From: Pseudobdellovibrio exovorus JSS
Lineage (GTDB): Bacteria > Bdellovibrionota > Bdellovibrionia > Bdellovibrionales > Bdellovibrionaceae
Assembly: GCF_000348725.1 (NCBI RefSeq)
Contig: NC_020813.1
Location: 1,116,001 to 1,180,000 of the forward strand
Direction: 5' to 3'
Length of the DNA stretch: 64,000 bases
Shown here: positions 1 through 9,602 of the stretch, piece after piece
Position numbering within the stretch: position 1 is the first letter of the stretch
Layout: each line of letters begins with the position of its first letter
Translations under genes and position numbers: made by a program
The notes under the pieces: model-generated
What the model was told of the DNA's origin: nothing
The model's input: the letters and a program-made list of their open reading frames with translations, nothing else
Databases searched by the model: none

Positions 1-2444
1 CGGTGGCTTCACGAGGATCGGGAAAAGAGATCGCAAATACTTTACCTGATATTGTTAAGTTTATGTCGCAATTGGATTTTGATTTTATTATCGCGGAAAC
101 TTCTGGGATTGGTCAGGGAAACATGGCTATCACGGATGTCAGTGATATGTCCTTGTACGTGATGACTTCTGATTTTGGTGCTCAATCGCAATTAGAAAAA
201 ATTGATATGATCGATTTTGCTGACTTTGTTGCAGTTAATAAAGCAGATCGCCGTGGAGCACAGGATGCTCTACGCGATGTAACGAAACAGTATAAAAGAT
301 CTCGTAAAATATTTAATGATGACGTTAAGGTTCCTGTGTTTTTAACTCAGGCGAGCCAATTCAATGATGGCGGCGTCAATCAGTTGTTTTTCTCTTTGGC
401 TGATGCCTTAACTCAAAAAAATGCTTTACCGGCAGTTTCGGAAGAATTGCGTAAAAATGTACTGGCGGCAGACGAACACATGATTATTCCTCCAGAAAGA
501 CAAAACTATCTGGCCGAGATCGTGGCGACCAATCGCAAGTATAAAAAGCGCGTAAATGATTTAGCTGAAAAAGCTTCAAAAATTGGGGCCTTAAAAAACC
601 TATCCTTAGAGATTGGCTTAGATGCCCAACAGGTGGCTCAACATATCGAAAGCTATAAAAAGGATTTCGAAGCACATGAGTTGGCGGCCTTAGAGGGCTG
701 GGATGACCTACAAAAGACATACGCTGCCGACGAATTGATTTTTAAAGTTCGCGATAAAGAAATTCGGCAGAAACTAGTTTCTCAGTCGTTAAGTGGCACA
801 CGTATCCGTAAAGTGGTTTTACCAAAGTACCGTGACTGGGGAGATCGCTTCCAGTTTTTAAAAATGGAGAATGTTCCGGGTGAATTCCCTTACACGGCTG
901 GTGTGTTTCAATTAAAACGCGCCGATGAAGATCCAAAGCGTATGTTCGCAGGCGAAGGAACTCCTGAGCGTACTAACAGACGTTTTCATTATCTTTGTAA
1001 AGGTGAAACGGCTCATCGTCTATCGACAGCCTTCGACTCTGTGACACTGTATGGTCAAGATCCAAATCTACGCCCTGATATTTTCGGTAAGGTCGGTGAG
1101 TCTGGCGTTAGTATTTGTACTTTAGATGACATGAAGAAACTTTATTCGGGTTTTGATCTTGTCAGTCCGAATACATCAGTGAGTATGACGATCAATGGTC
1201 CGGCCCCTATGATTCTGGCATTCTATTTCAACACGGCAATCGATCAGCAGGTTGAAAAGCGTGAAAAAGAATTAGGTCGTTCTTTGACTGAAACAGAGTG
1301 GAAAGAAACCGCAATGCGCACCATGCAGCAAGTGCGTGGAACAGTTCAGGCCGATATCTTAAAAGAAGATCAAGGTCAGAACACGTGTATTTTTTCGATC
1401 AATTTTGCATTGAAAATGATGGGGGATATTCAAGAGTATTTCACTCGTAACGGAGTTAAAAATTTCTACTCCGTGAGTATTTCAGGATACCACATTGCTG
1501 AAGCCGGTGCGAATCCAATCAGTCAATTGGCTTTCACACTTTCAAATGGATTTACTTTTGTTGAGTACTATCTGTCGCGCGGAATGAAAGTGGATGATTT
1601 TGCCCCGAACTTATCTTTCTTCTTTAGTAATGGTTTAGATCCTGAATACTCTGTATTGGGGCGTGTGGCGCGCCGTATTTGGGCTGTGGCCATGAAAGAT
1701 CTGTATAAGGCTAATGATCGTTCACAAAAACTGAAATACCATATCCAAACTTCTGGGCGTTCGCTGCATGCGCAAGAGATTGATTTCAATGATATTCGTA
1801 CGACATTGCAGGCACTTTTAGCGATCTATGATAATTGTAATTCGCTACATACAAATGCCTATGATGAGGCGATCACGACTCCGACAGAAGAGTCGGTTAG
1901 ACGTGCGATGGCGATTCAGATGATCATCAACCGCGAATTCGGTATGACTAAGAATGAAAATCCAAATCAAGGAAGCTTCTTTATTGAAGAGTTAACAGAT
2001 TTGGTGGAAGAGGCTGTTTTAGCTGAATTCATGCGTATTAACGAGCGTGGTGGAGTTTTAGGTGCTATGGAAACTCAGTACCAACGATCAAAAATCCAAG
2101 AAGAGTCTTTGTACTACGAACACTTGAAACACAGTGGGGATTTGCCAGTGATCGGGGTGAATACATTTATTAATCCGAAAACTCTGGCTGAGGACTATGT
2201 CCCACCTAAGATTGAATTAGCGCGTGCGTCTCAGGATGAAAAGAATCATCAATTGAATCATGTAAATAATTTCCAAAGCGAGAATGCAGATCGCGCCCAA
2301 CACGAGTTAAAGAATTTACAAAAAACTGCGTTGTCGGGCGGAAATATCTTCGAGGCTCTTCTTAGCGCGTCAAGATACTGTTCGTTGTATCAGATGTCGC
2401 AAGCGCTGTACGAAGTAGGTGGTCAATATCGACGGAACCTATAA
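1..2444 (+). CDS. icmF: Fused acyl-CoA mutase IcmF (isobutyryl-/methylmalonyl-CoA mutase type), 5' end missing
   Basis: Adenosylcobalamin-dependent acyl-CoA mutase fused to its own GTPase chaperone. The visible 813 residues start inside the MeaB/ArgK-like G domain (ETSGIGQG switch region, then NKADRRGA as the G4 motif) and run through the mutase TIM barrel ([17 protein letters not shown]-terminus [13 protein letters not shown] typical of the family). The N-terminal B12-binding domain and the P loop must lie upstream: the first in-frame GTG at position 3 is an internal Val codon, not a start. The family rearranges isobutyryl-CoA/butyryl-CoA (or relatives) in branched-chain or fatty-acid metabolism; substrate preference cannot be read with confidence here. 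The last 83 nt overlap the transglycosylase gene on the other strand. Confidence 0.9.
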   Translation, partial: VASRGSGKEIANTLPDIVKFMSQLDFDFIIAETSGIGQGNMAITDVSDMSLYVMTSDFGAQSQLEKIDMIDFADFVAVNKADRRGAQDALRDVTKQYKRSRKIFNDDVKVPVFLTQASQFNDGGVNQLFFSLADALTQKNALPAVSEELRKNVLAADEHMIIPPERQNYLAEIVATNRKYKKRVNDLAEKASKIGALKNLSLEIGLDAQQVAQHIESYKKDFEAHELAALEGWDDLQKTYAADELIFKVRDKEIRQKLVSQSLSGTRIRKVVLPKYRDWGDRFQFLKMENVPGEFPYTAGVFQLKRADEDPKRMFAGEGTPERTNRRFHYLCKGETAHRLSTAFDSVTLYGQDPNLRPDIFGKVGESGVSICTLDDMKKLYSGFDLVSPNTSVSMTINGPAPMILAFYFNTAIDQQVEKREKELGRSLTETEWKETAMRTMQQVRGTVQADILKEDQGQNTCIFSINFALKMMGDIQEYFTRNGVKNFYSVSISGYHIAEAGANPISQLAFTLSNGFTFVEYYLSRGMKVDDFAPNLSFFFSNGLDPEYSVLGRVARRIWAVAMKDLYKANDRSQKLKYHIQTSGRSLHAQEIDFNDIRTTLQALLAIYDNCNSLHTNAYDEAITTPTEESVRRAMAIQMIINREFGMTKNENPNQGSFFIEELTDLVEEAVLAEFMRINERGGVLGAMETQYQRSKIQEESLYYEHLKHSGDLPVIGVNTFINPKTLAEDYVPPKIELARASQDEKNHQLNHVNNFQSENADRAQHELKNLQKTALSGGNIFEALLSASRYCSLYQMSQALYEVGGQYRRNL

Positions 2445-4035
2445 GGTCCTGAGGATTCGATGTTGGCTGTCCTAAGATCATCTTAGGAGAGTTTTGATTT
2501 TCGAGCATTTGATACCAGTAGTGGTTTCTTAAAATAGAAGCCACGTACTCGCGTGTTTCACGATATGGGATTAAGTCTTTGAACAACAATTGATTGTCGA
2601 CTTTATAGCGAGCCACCCATTTATCAACAGCACCAAATCCTGCATTGTAGGCGGCTAAAGCTAGAACCACATTGCCGTTGTAACGCTTCATCAAGCGCGA
2701 GAAGTACAGAGTACCGGCATGAACGTTTTTATCCGCTTGCATTAGGCGTGCAGGCGTTAGACTGCGATCTAAACCACGAGCTGTAGCGGGCATCAATTGC
2801 ATCAAGCCACGGGCTCCAACGCGGGAAACAGCGGTTCTATTAAAGGCACTTTCCTGTCTAACCAAAGATAAAATCAAAAGAGGATCTAAACCTTGGCTTT
2901 TTGCTTGAGCTTGAATTTCGTCGAAATACCATTTTGGATAGAACAATCTTAAAGTTGTTGCTGTTTTTAATTGAGGATGCTGCGAGAAAACTTTTGAAAG
3001 TAATTGGAACGTGCGCAGGCCATCTTGTGACATGTGCGATAGATGACCTAAATAAAGCATAAAATGTGGTTCAAGCTCTTGCATCTTGCTGTCATTGATC
3101 CACGAAAGCATATCTCGGGCAGCAGAGAAGTTATTGTTTTCAATAGCGAGTTCGATTTGCTCAACTAAAGTGTTCACTTGTCTGTCAGACTCAGTACGAA
3201 CTAAAACACGAGGTGTTGTGCGCGACATCACCAGTTGGCTCAGATCTTCATTCGCATCTTGCATCTCTTGTAAAACGTGGAAGCTTAAAGGGTAAGAGTT
3301 GTAAAACTCCATGGCGATCTGGCGTTTGTTGGCGGTTTTTTGGTCGCAGTGATTTCTCCAGTATTCGGCACGTGAGAAAAGAAAACGAGCTTCATTAGAC
3401 TGGCTTACTGCAGACCAATAGGGCAAAGATTTCTTACAGTCATTATCTGCTAAGGCGAATAGACCAAGGCGATAAGCAGCGCGGGCTTTGTATTCGCCAG
3501 ATCCACAGTCATAAGCTTTTTCATATAACTTGGTTGCTGTTTTGATAGCAGAAGCCAATGGGAACTCGCGCTCGGTTAAAGCGGCAAGGGCTAAGCTGAG
3601 TTGTGCTGGTTGGCAGCGATACGTGTCGGCCACCTCAGAGGAAAGAGCATTGATACGGGCTTGGGGTAAACGAGATGCTGTGTTGATAATTTGATCTAAA
3701 CTAGCATCTTTCAAAATAGCAAAATCAGAGTTTTTTAAGGCTTCTGACACATTCACACGCACAGTTGGACGCGGTGTTGAAGTGGCCACTGAACTTGTAG
3801 GTGTACGACGTAAAGACGCTTTTAGCTCATTCAGTTGCGCTGTAGAAAGCGATGAAGAACGTTTTAGACCAAGAGCTACACGTCCTGTCATGTTTTTTGC
3901 GGTCAATGTGTCTAAATTGGCACTGAACTTACCTGTGGGTTCATTTAGATTTTCCAGCGTTTTACGAAATCGCATGTCTGGGGTGTGGGAACAACTCAAG
4001 CTGCAAAATATAGAAAATAAAATGACGTATTTCAT
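2362..4035 (-). CDS. Lytic murein transglycosylase, Slt70-like lipoprotein
   Basis: 557 aa. The N-terminus is a lipoprotein signal ending in a lipobox-like LSC (Cys about residue 15), so it is likely anchored in a membrane facing the periplasm. A long alpha-helical region of the Slt70 superhelix type precedes a C-terminal SLT domain: catalytic Glu in RQESAFN (about residue 395), then [13 protein letters not shown] and LALAAYNAG, the diagnostic SLT motifs. The family cleaves the MurNAc-GlcNAc bond of peptidoglycan to give 1,6-anhydro ends. The gene is convergent with icmF and its last 28 codons are antisense to the icmF 3' end. No strong Shine-Dalgarno precedes the ATG. Confidence 0.9.
   Translation of the reverse strand: MKYVILFSIFCSLSCSHTPDMRFRKTLENLNEPTGKFSANLDTLTAKNMTGRVALGLKRSSSLSTAQLNELKASLRRTPTSSVATSTPRPTVRVNVSEALKNSDFAILKDASLDQIINTASRLPQARINALSSEVADTYRCQPAQLSLALAALTEREFPLASAIKTATKLYEKAYDCGSGEYKARAAYRLGLFALADNDCKKSLPYWSAVSQSNEARFLFSRAEYWRNHCDQKTANKRQIAMEFYNSYPLSFHVLQEMQDANEDLSQLVMSRTTPRVLVRTESDRQVNTLVEQIELAIENNNFSAARDMLSWINDSKMQELEPHFMLYLGHLSHMSQDGLRTFQLLSKVFSQHPQLKTATTLRLFYPKWYFDEIQAQAKSQGLDPLLILSLVRQESAFNRTAVSRVGARGLMQLMPATARGLDRSLTPARLMQADKNVHAGTLYFSRLMKRYNGNVVLALAAYNAGFGAVDKWVARYKVDNQLLFKDLIPYRETREYVASILRNHYWYQMLENQNSPKMILGQPTSNPQDLIGSVDIDHLLRTALATSDTTNSILTR
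2470..2488 (+). terminator. Hairpin just downstream of icmF, inside the transglycosylase gene
   Basis: A perfect 9-bp inverted repeat (TCCTAAGAT / ATCTTAGGA) lies 26 nt after the icmF stop and is followed by a short T-rich stretch. It probably ends icmF transcription although it lies in the coding region of the convergent gene. The central loop is only 1 nt on paper, so a real RNA stem would open the inner pairs. Confidence 0.45.
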
Positions 4036-4378
4036 TCAGTAAGGATACCTGAGTCACCAGAAGGGATAAAGTCTAGTTCTAGTTTAATTTTCAAAGTCTT
4101 GTATCAGAGTAAAACACCTCTGTTTCAGAGGAGAAATGGGCAGATAAAAGTTCGTCATTTTCCAGAAAAGAAAGTATTTTGTTCATGGTTTTTTAAAAAG
4201 GTGTTGTTTTTGTCACAAACCAGTGGCTTTTGTGCCTTTTTTCCGTTACTTAAGAGGTTCAATTCATTTTTACAGTCTTTGGGACTGTTTGGGTAAATTG
4301 CACTCATGGCCTTAATAATGTGTATTGGCTGGGGTGCTAGTACATATAACCTGCACCGAAGTGCAATTAAGGAAAGCC
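4036..4378 (+). promoter_or_regulatory. Long gene-free leader before the DEAD-box helicase
   Basis: 343 nt without a credible gene, between the divergent transglycosylase and helicase starts. It must hold both promoters. A perfect 9-bp inverted repeat (AATTGCACT at 4296-4304; AGTGCAATT at 4360-4368) ends directly before the helicase Shine-Dalgarno (AAGGA, 4369-4373), so folding could change access to it. Long structured leaders are common on cold-induced RNA helicase genes; that link is inference. No promoter hexamers could be assigned with confidence. Confidence 0.35.
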
Positions 4379-6244
4379 ATGCAAGAGCAAATGGACTCGT
4401 CGTCTATTGAGGAAGTTAAATCTAAAAAATCAAATCCAGAAGTGGAAGCAGCAGATATCGAGGCTCAAGAAGAGTCTGAAAATATCTTTGCTACATGGGG
4501 TCTGTCTAAAGAGGTTTTACGTTCTTTAGCTGAGTTAAATTTCACTCAACCAACACCTATTCAAAAACAAGCTATCCCAGTTTTATTGGGGCGCGAAAAA
4601 GACTTCGTTGGCTTAGCGGCGACAGGAACTGGAAAAACAGGGGCCTTCGGGATTCCGTTGGTCGAAACAATCGATGCTGAAAGTAAGTCTGTTCAGGCAT
4701 TGGTGATGTGTCCGACACGTGAGTTAGCTACTCAAGTGGAAGCGCAATTACAAAAAATGGCAAAATGGAAGGGCCTAAGCACGCTGACGGTGTTTGGTGG
4801 GTCTTCTTATGATCGTCAAATTACGGCCTTGAAACGAGGCGTACAAATCGTTGTGGGAACTCCAGGTCGTCTGTGTGATCTTATTGACCGCAAAGTTTTA
4901 AAATTAAAAGATGTTCAGACTTTAGTTTTGGACGAAGCTGACGAGATGATCTCTATGGGTTTCCAAGACGATCTTGAGAAAATTTTAGAAGCCATCGGAG
5001 ACAGCGAAGATAAACGTAAATGGTTATTCTCAGCTACAATGTCACCAGAGATCAGACGTGTGGTTTCTAGATACTTGCCAGATTATGACAAGATTGAAAT
5101 TCACAAAGAAGATTCTCAAAAACCTCAAATTGAGCAAATTTACTACACGATCTATCCTGATCGTAAATTACAAATGTTATCTGCAGTTCTTTACATGAAC
5201 CCTGAGTTCTATGGTTTGGTGTTCTGTCAGACAAAACGTGAAGTAACAGAAATTACAGACTGGTTAAAGCGCAAATCTTTCAAAGTGGATTGCATCCATG
5301 GTGACCGCCCACAAAGAGAGCGTGACTTTATCTTGAAAGATTTCCGTTCAGGACGCGTTAAGATCTTAGTGGCAACAGATGTGGCTGCCCGTGGTTTGGA
5401 TATCAATGACTTAACTCACGTTATCAACTTCTCTTTACCACGCGAAGTGGAAAGCTATGTTCATCGTATCGGCCGTACTGGTCGTGCAGGTAAAAAAGGT
5501 TTAGCTTTATCAATCGTGGCACCGCATGAAGTGAAGTTATTAAAGCGTATTCAACAAGTAACGAAAGCAAATCTTGTTAAGGGTACAGCACCAACAAATG
5601 ACGAGCTGAATGTTTATCGCGTACGTGATGTTATTAATGGTATGAACCAAGTTAAAGACAATGAGTTATATCATCGCGCAGGTAAGTTCTTAGACCGCAA
5701 AATGGACGAACTAAAAGAAGCTTTCGAGTTTGATTTTACAGTGGAAGAGTTTTTAAAACGTCTTGTGCTTTCTGAACATCCGGATATTTTTGAAAATCGC
5801 GACACATCTATGGATTTCGTAGGTGATGGAGTTGTTCCTCGTGAAATGCAAGCTGGTGGCGGACGCCCATCGCGCTCTGATGATCGCTATCGCAGTGGTG
5901 GTCGTGGTCAAGGCCGTGGCGGTGATCGCTATGAGCGCAATGATCGCGGTGGCGACCGTTTTGATCGCGGAGATCGCGGCGGTGAACGTCGTGGCCGTAG
6001 CGAGCGCTTTGAAGGTCGTAGCTATGACAGAGGTAATGATCGTAATGCTGAACGCAGTCATGACCGCGGAGACCGCGCTTTTGGGTTTGGTGCAGACAAG
6101 GATAAGTTCCGTGATCGTCAACAACCAAGTCGTCAATTAAATGGTTTTAAATCATGGAATTCAGACGATGACTCAAATCGTCCTCGTCGTCGTAGCACTA
6201 CAGGTCGTCCTTCTGAAGGACGTCGTTCGTCTTCACGAGACTAG
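4379..6244 (+). CDS. DEAD-box ATP-dependent RNA helicase (DeaD/CsdA type) with RG-rich tail
   Basis: ATP-driven RNA unwinding protein, 621 aa from the ATG at 4379, chosen because AAGGA lies 6 nt upstream; the frame is open further upstream but those codons look non-coding. Motifs in order: Q motif (FTQPTPIQKQAIP), Walker A (AATGTGKT), PTRELA, TPGR, VLDEADEM, SAT, and in the second RecA domain ATDVAARGLD and HRIGRTGRAG. An accessory region is followed by about 120 residues of Arg/Gly/Asp-rich low complexity (repeated DRGGDR, GDRGG), like the RNA-binding tails of DeaD proteins. Likely roles are ribosome assembly and mRNA decay at low temperature. Confidence 0.93.
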   Translation: MQEQMDSSSIEEVKSKKSNPEVEAADIEAQEESENIFATWGLSKEVLRSLAELNFTQPTPIQKQAIPVLLGREKDFVGLAATGTGKTGAFGIPLVETIDAESKSVQALVMCPTRELATQVEAQLQKMAKWKGLSTLTVFGGSSYDRQITALKRGVQIVVGTPGRLCDLIDRKVLKLKDVQTLVLDEADEMISMGFQDDLEKILEAIGDSEDKRKWLFSATMSPEIRRVVSRYLPDYDKIEIHKEDSQKPQIEQIYYTIYPDRKLQMLSAVLYMNPEFYGLVFCQTKREVTEITDWLKRKSFKVDCIHGDRPQRERDFILKDFRSGRVKILVATDVAARGLDINDLTHVINFSLPREVESYVHRIGRTGRAGKKGLALSIVAPHEVKLLKRIQQVTKANLVKGTAPTNDELNVYRVRDVINGMNQVKDNELYHRAGKFLDRKMDELKEAFEFDFTVEEFLKRLVLSEHPDIFENRDTSMDFVGDGVVPREMQAGGGRPSRSDDRYRSGGRGQGRGGDRYERNDRGGDRFDRGDRGGERRGRSERFEGRSYDRGNDRNAERSHDRGDRAFGFGADKDKFRDRQQPSRQLNGFKSWNSDDDSNRPRRRSTTGRPSEGRRSSSRD

Positions 6245-6260
6245 TCAATATTGACTAGTC
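6239..6260. terminator. Perfect palindrome carrying both stop codons of convergent genes
   Basis: A perfect 22-nt palindrome (two 11-nt arms, GACTAGTCAAT and its complement). The helicase stop TAG (6242-6244) is in the left arm and the FAD-dehydrogenase stop (6255-6257, read on the minus strand as TAG) in the right arm. Probably a shared bidirectional terminator; the following T-tract is interrupted. Confidence 0.6.
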
Positions 6261-7811
6261 TTCTATTGTTTTAAGACTTTCAAAAATTTTATCAGCACAT
6301 TTGATTCCATCACAGGCGGCAGAAGTAATGCCGCCTGCGTAACCAGCACCTTCACCGCAAGGGTAAAGGCCGCGATGGGATACGCTTTGTAGTGTGCTGT
6401 CGTCGCGAGTTACACGTAGTGGACATGACGTACGAGATTCAACTCCGTAGAGTTTCGCTTTTTCTGAAATAAAACCTTTCATCTGACTTTCAAATTTTTC
6501 GATTCCTTCTTTTAATTTCTCATACATAAAAGAAGGTAAAAGTTGATCAAGGCGTGTGTTCACAATGCCAGATGGAGATGACGTGTCTGTGACCTTATGT
6601 CGATTTGATTTTTGCAGAAAAGAAACTAAGTTTTGAACGGGAAGTTCTTTGCTTCCTCCGACTTCTTTGACGGCTTGAAACGCGCGCGTTTCCAGTTCTT
6701 TTCTGAGCTTCATCCCGCCCATGCGATCCTCGCCAAAAAGTTTATCATGTTGAATGCTGACCACCATGGCCGCATTGGCGTAAGGAGAGTTGCGATTGAA
6801 GTTACTCATCCCATTACAAACTAGCGCATCGGGTTCTGTTCCGCTGGAAAGAACATAACCTCCGGGGCACATACAGAAACTGTAGATTCCGACTCCGGAT
6901 TGATTGTCATGGTGAGCGAGTTTATAGTTGGCTGAACCTAGTTTGGGATGATCTGCAAATTCTCGGTATTGGATACGATTGATCTCGGCTTGGGGATGTT
7001 CAATTCTAAGCCCCATGGCAAAAGATTTTCCCTCTACAAAAACGTCCGAATCGATCAGATGTTGAAGCATATCTTCGGCAGAGTGGCCAGTGGCAAGGAT
7101 GACATGATCCGAGTGATGTTGGTGGCCTTGTTCTGTGATAACTCCGGTGACGCAGTTCTTGCCGTAAAGAAGCTGTGTCACCTGTGAGTTGTAGAAGATC
7201 TCACATCCATTTTGCAATAGAAATTCACGAATTTTTGGAATCACTCGTCTGATTTTATCGCTACCTACATGGGGATTTGAAAGCCACTGGATTTCTTCCG
7301 GAGCTCCAAACTGCACCAAGCGATTTAGTACATAGGGAATATGGTCTGATTTAATTCGTGTAATCAGTTTGCCATCCGAGTACAGTCCTGCGCCGCCTTC
7401 GCCATAGCAAACATTATTGCGACGATCGAGTTCCCCATAGCGCCAGAAGCGATTGATGCCCTTGATGCGATCTGCAGATTGACTGCCGCGTTCAAATAAT
7501 TTGCAGGGGATTCCACGTTCAACAAGTCTAAGAGCTGCGAATAATCCGGCAGGGCCAGATCCGATGATAATAGGTTTTTGGAAGGTAGCAGGGAGTTTCG
7601 AGATGCGAGGTAAAGAGAAAGCTTCTGTTTTTAAGGTTTCGCCTTTTTCGGCGACTTCAACTGTGTAGACAAAGTGAGGCGAGTGTTTTTTGCGGGCGTC
7701 TACCGATTGCCTCAGGATACGGTAGCCCCCAGACTCTGGCATCAGCCAAAGTAGGTGCTCAGACAGTTCCTGATCGATTGGGAGTTTAATATCTTTAAAA
7801 ATCTTCGACAT
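6255..7811 (-). CDS. FAD-dependent dehydrogenase (COG2509-type NAD(P)/FAD oxidoreductase)
   Basis: 518 aa. After about 90 N-terminal residues comes a dinucleotide-binding motif, PIIIGSGPAGLFAALRLVERG. Later conserved blocks include NNVCYGEGGAGLYSDGKL, VILATGHSAED and the C-terminal FAD-contacting segment GLYPCGEGAGYAGGITSAACDG. The pattern is that of the widespread but poorly characterised flavoprotein family often annotated as uncharacterised FAD-dependent dehydrogenase. The substrate is unknown. It is convergent with the helicase and divergent from psd with only 28 nt between starts, so part of each promoter may lie in coding DNA. Confidence 0.85.
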   Translation of the reverse strand: MSKIFKDIKLPIDQELSEHLLWLMPESGGYRILRQSVDARKKHSPHFVYTVEVAEKGETLKTEAFSLPRISKLPATFQKPIIIGSGPAGLFAALRLVERGIPCKLFERGSQSADRIKGINRFWRYGELDRRNNVCYGEGGAGLYSDGKLITRIKSDHIPYVLNRLVQFGAPEEIQWLSNPHVGSDKIRRVIPKIREFLLQNGCEIFYNSQVTQLLYGKNCVTGVITEQGHQHHSDHVILATGHSAEDMLQHLIDSDVFVEGKSFAMGLRIEHPQAEINRIQYREFADHPKLGSANYKLAHHDNQSGVGIYSFCMCPGGYVLSSGTEPDALVCNGMSNFNRNSPYANAAMVVSIQHDKLFGEDRMGGMKLRKELETRAFQAVKEVGGSKELPVQNLVSFLQKSNRHKVTDTSSPSGIVNTRLDQLLPSFMYEKLKEGIEKFESQMKGFISEKAKLYGVESRTSCPLRVTRDDSTLQSVSHRGLYPCGEGAGYAGGITSAACDGIKCADKIFESLKTIED

Positions 7812-7839
7812 TTACAATAGAATATAGCAAGATTGGCCT

Positions 7840-8664
7840 ATGTCAGCAATAACCAGATTTATTCCAAAGAATCATGTCAGTTACTTCGTTGGTCAATTAG
7901 TGCACATTCCATTGCCACGTTTTCTAAGCAAAATTGTGATCACAGCTTTTGCGAAAGCTTATAACATTAGTTTGGCAGAAGCTGAGTTCCCAGTGGATCA
8001 TTACCCAAGTTTAGGTGAGTTCTTTATTCGTAGATTGAAGCCAGGCCTGCGACCTGTGGCGGATACGTGGGCAGTTCATCCTGCTGACTCTGTGATTACT
8101 CAGGCGGCTCCGATCACTTCTGGTCGCTTGATTCAAGCTAAGAATAAGACGTACTCAGTGGAGTCGTTCACCCGTGATTCGAGTGCGATGAAAAAATACG
8201 ATAAGGGCTCTTTTCTAACGTATTATCTTTGCCCAACAGATTACCATCGGGTGCATTCTCCGGTAACAGGAGAGATCAAAAGAGTAGTGTATATACCGGG
8301 GGCTTTGTGGCCGGTGAATGCATGGTCTACTGAAAATATTCATGAGCTCTTTTCAGTGAATGAAAGAGTCTTAGTTGAGATTGAAACGGATCGTGGTTTG
8401 GTTGGTGTTATGTTTGTCGGAGCGACAAATGTAGGACAGATCGAGTTGGCATTTGATAAAGAAATTCGTGGAAACCAACTGTTGTCAGGTGCTGTTCAAG
8501 AAAAGACCTACGAGGGGCAAAAGATCCAAAAAGGTGACGAGTTAGGAATGTTCCGTATGGGAAGTACTGTTGTGATGCTGTACGCTCCGAATACAATTTC
8601 AAGCGACAACCTGTCTGAGTACATTAATAAACAAGTTCGCGTTAACGCTCAATTTCGCAATTAA
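7840..8664 (+). CDS. psd: Phosphatidylserine decarboxylase proenzyme
   Basis: Makes phosphatidylethanolamine from phosphatidylserine at the inner membrane. 274 aa, normal for bacterial Psd. Diagnostic segments: FFIRRLKPGLRP, the HP.D catalytic region (VHPADSVI), YLCPTDYHRVHSPVTG, and the self-cleavage site as GMFRMGSTVVML, whose Ser of GST becomes the pyruvoyl group of the small alpha chain. All expected processing elements are present, so the enzyme should be active. The Shine-Dalgarno is weak. Confidence 0.95.
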   Translation: MSAITRFIPKNHVSYFVGQLVHIPLPRFLSKIVITAFAKAYNISLAEAEFPVDHYPSLGEFFIRRLKPGLRPVADTWAVHPADSVITQAAPITSGRLIQAKNKTYSVESFTRDSSAMKKYDKGSFLTYYLCPTDYHRVHSPVTGEIKRVVYIPGALWPVNAWSTENIHELFSVNERVLVEIETDRGLVGVMFVGATNVGQIELAFDKEIRGNQLLSGAVQEKTYEGQKIQKGDELGMFRMGSTVVMLYAPNTISSDNLSEYINKQVRVNAQFRN

Positions 8665-8693
8665 TTCTGTGGGTCGATTGCTCGGCCTCATGT

Positions 8694-8717
8694 CACCTAT
8701 CCTAAACAGGGTAGGTG
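8694..8717. terminator. Hairpin between psd and queD containing the queD stop
   Basis: Inverted repeat of 9 bp with one G-U pair (CACCTATCC / GGGTAGGTG) and a 6-nt loop. The queD stop codon (minus strand TAG, 8702-8704) sits at the stem-loop junction. A likely shared terminator of the convergent pair. Confidence 0.5.
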
Positions 8718-9061
8718 CATTCCGTAGCTGGAGTTTCCATAATGGTGACTCTTTGTAAAATGGGCAGGGTTTTGAGGGCGCGTTCGTAAATCCATTTAGC
8801 TAGTAGTTCAGATGTTGGATTTTCAAGTCCTTCGACTTCATTTAAAACACGATGATCGAGTTGCTTTAACAGAGGCTGCATCACTTGAGTGATTTGGTGA
8901 TAGTCCACAACCCATCCAATTTGAGGATCAAGATCACCCTTTAGGGTCAGAATAATCTTAAAACTATGGCCGTGCATGCGTGAGCAGGGGTGATCTGCTG
9001 GTAAATGGGGTAAAAAACGAGCTGATTCTATTTGAAAATGCTGCTTCAATTCGTATTTCAT
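8702..9061 (-). CDS. queD: 6-carboxy-5,6,7,8-tetrahydropterin synthase
   Basis: Converts 7,8-dihydroneopterin triphosphate to 6-carboxytetrahydropterin, the second step of queuosine biosynthesis. 119 aa, the usual QueD length. The catalytic Cys and zinc His are in CSRMHGH (Cys26, His30, His32), with the further zinc His8 (QHFQIESA), VDYHQI, LDHRVLN and the Glu of IMETPATECTY. Other queuosine genes are not in the window. It is divergent from a second PTPS-family gene with about 15 nt between the start codons. Confidence 0.88.
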   Translation of the reverse strand: MKYELKQHFQIESARFLPHLPADHPCSRMHGHSFKIILTLKGDLDPQIGWVVDYHQITQVMQPLLKQLDHRVLNEVEGLENPTSELLAKWIYERALKTLPILQRVTIMETPATECTYPV

Positions 9062-9076
9062 GTTAAATTACCTCGT

Positions 9077-9568
9077 ATGAATAAGACCACCTTACATTTG
9101 GCAAAGCAAAATTTCAAATTCTCTTCTGCTCATTTTTTGATTTTTGATGAAAAATCAGCCGAGATGTTGCACGGCCATAATTATCAGGTAGAGGTCGATA
9201 TCTTTTGCTCCAGCGAGGACGCCATAGGCGGTAAGGGATACTTTGTTGATTTTAATGTCCTTAAAAAAATTATCAAAGATCAATGCGATATTTGGGATGA
9301 ACATATTTTATTACCACAGGCGCATTCGGACATGAAATATCAAGAGAGTGCCAATGGTAAGAACTACGAGATCACCTTCCGTGATCGATTTTATTCATTT
9401 CCTATAAACGAGACCATTTGGTTGCCGATCCAAAACACAAGCGTTGAAAATCTATCTTGGTTGTTCGCAAAAAGTATTTTTGAAAAAATGAAAAGCCTTG
9501 GCGTTGAAAAAGTGCGTGTAAGTGTTGAAGAAACCCGTGGGCAAAAAGCCAGTACAGAAGTAAGCTAA
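9077..9568 (+). CDS. PTPS-III-like 6-pyruvoyltetrahydropterin synthase paralogue
   Basis: 163 aa from the ATG at 9077; a longer open frame from 9032 would run into queD and is unlikely. PTPS fold: zinc His19 in FSSAHF and His32/His34 in a HGHNYQVEV motif, plus VDFNVLKK, ENLSWLFAKSI and VSVEETRG. The catalytic Cys of QueD is absent; instead Glu29 gives E-x-x-HGH, the signature described for PTPS-III proteins, which can make 6-hydroxymethyldihydropterin and so replace dihydroneopterin aldolase (FolB) in folate synthesis. That function is an inference from the motif. Confidence 0.75.
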   Translation: MNKTTLHLAKQNFKFSSAHFLIFDEKSAEMLHGHNYQVEVDIFCSSEDAIGGKGYFVDFNVLKKIIKDQCDIWDEHILLPQAHSDMKYQESANGKNYEITFRDRFYSFPINETIWLPIQNTSVENLSWLFAKSIFEKMKSLGVEKVRVSVEETRGQKASTEVS

Positions 9569-9602
9569 TATTCCGTACTCTTCTGAAAGTTAAATTAATC
9601 CA

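Noticed and set aside
484-936. Minus-strand frames inside icmF
   Set aside because: They lie opposite a strongly conserved coding sequence and have no start signals or recognisable product.
5753-6140. Three overlapping long frames in the helicase tail on both strands
   Set aside because: They are by-products of the biased Arg/Gly/Asp repeat codons and have no start signals.
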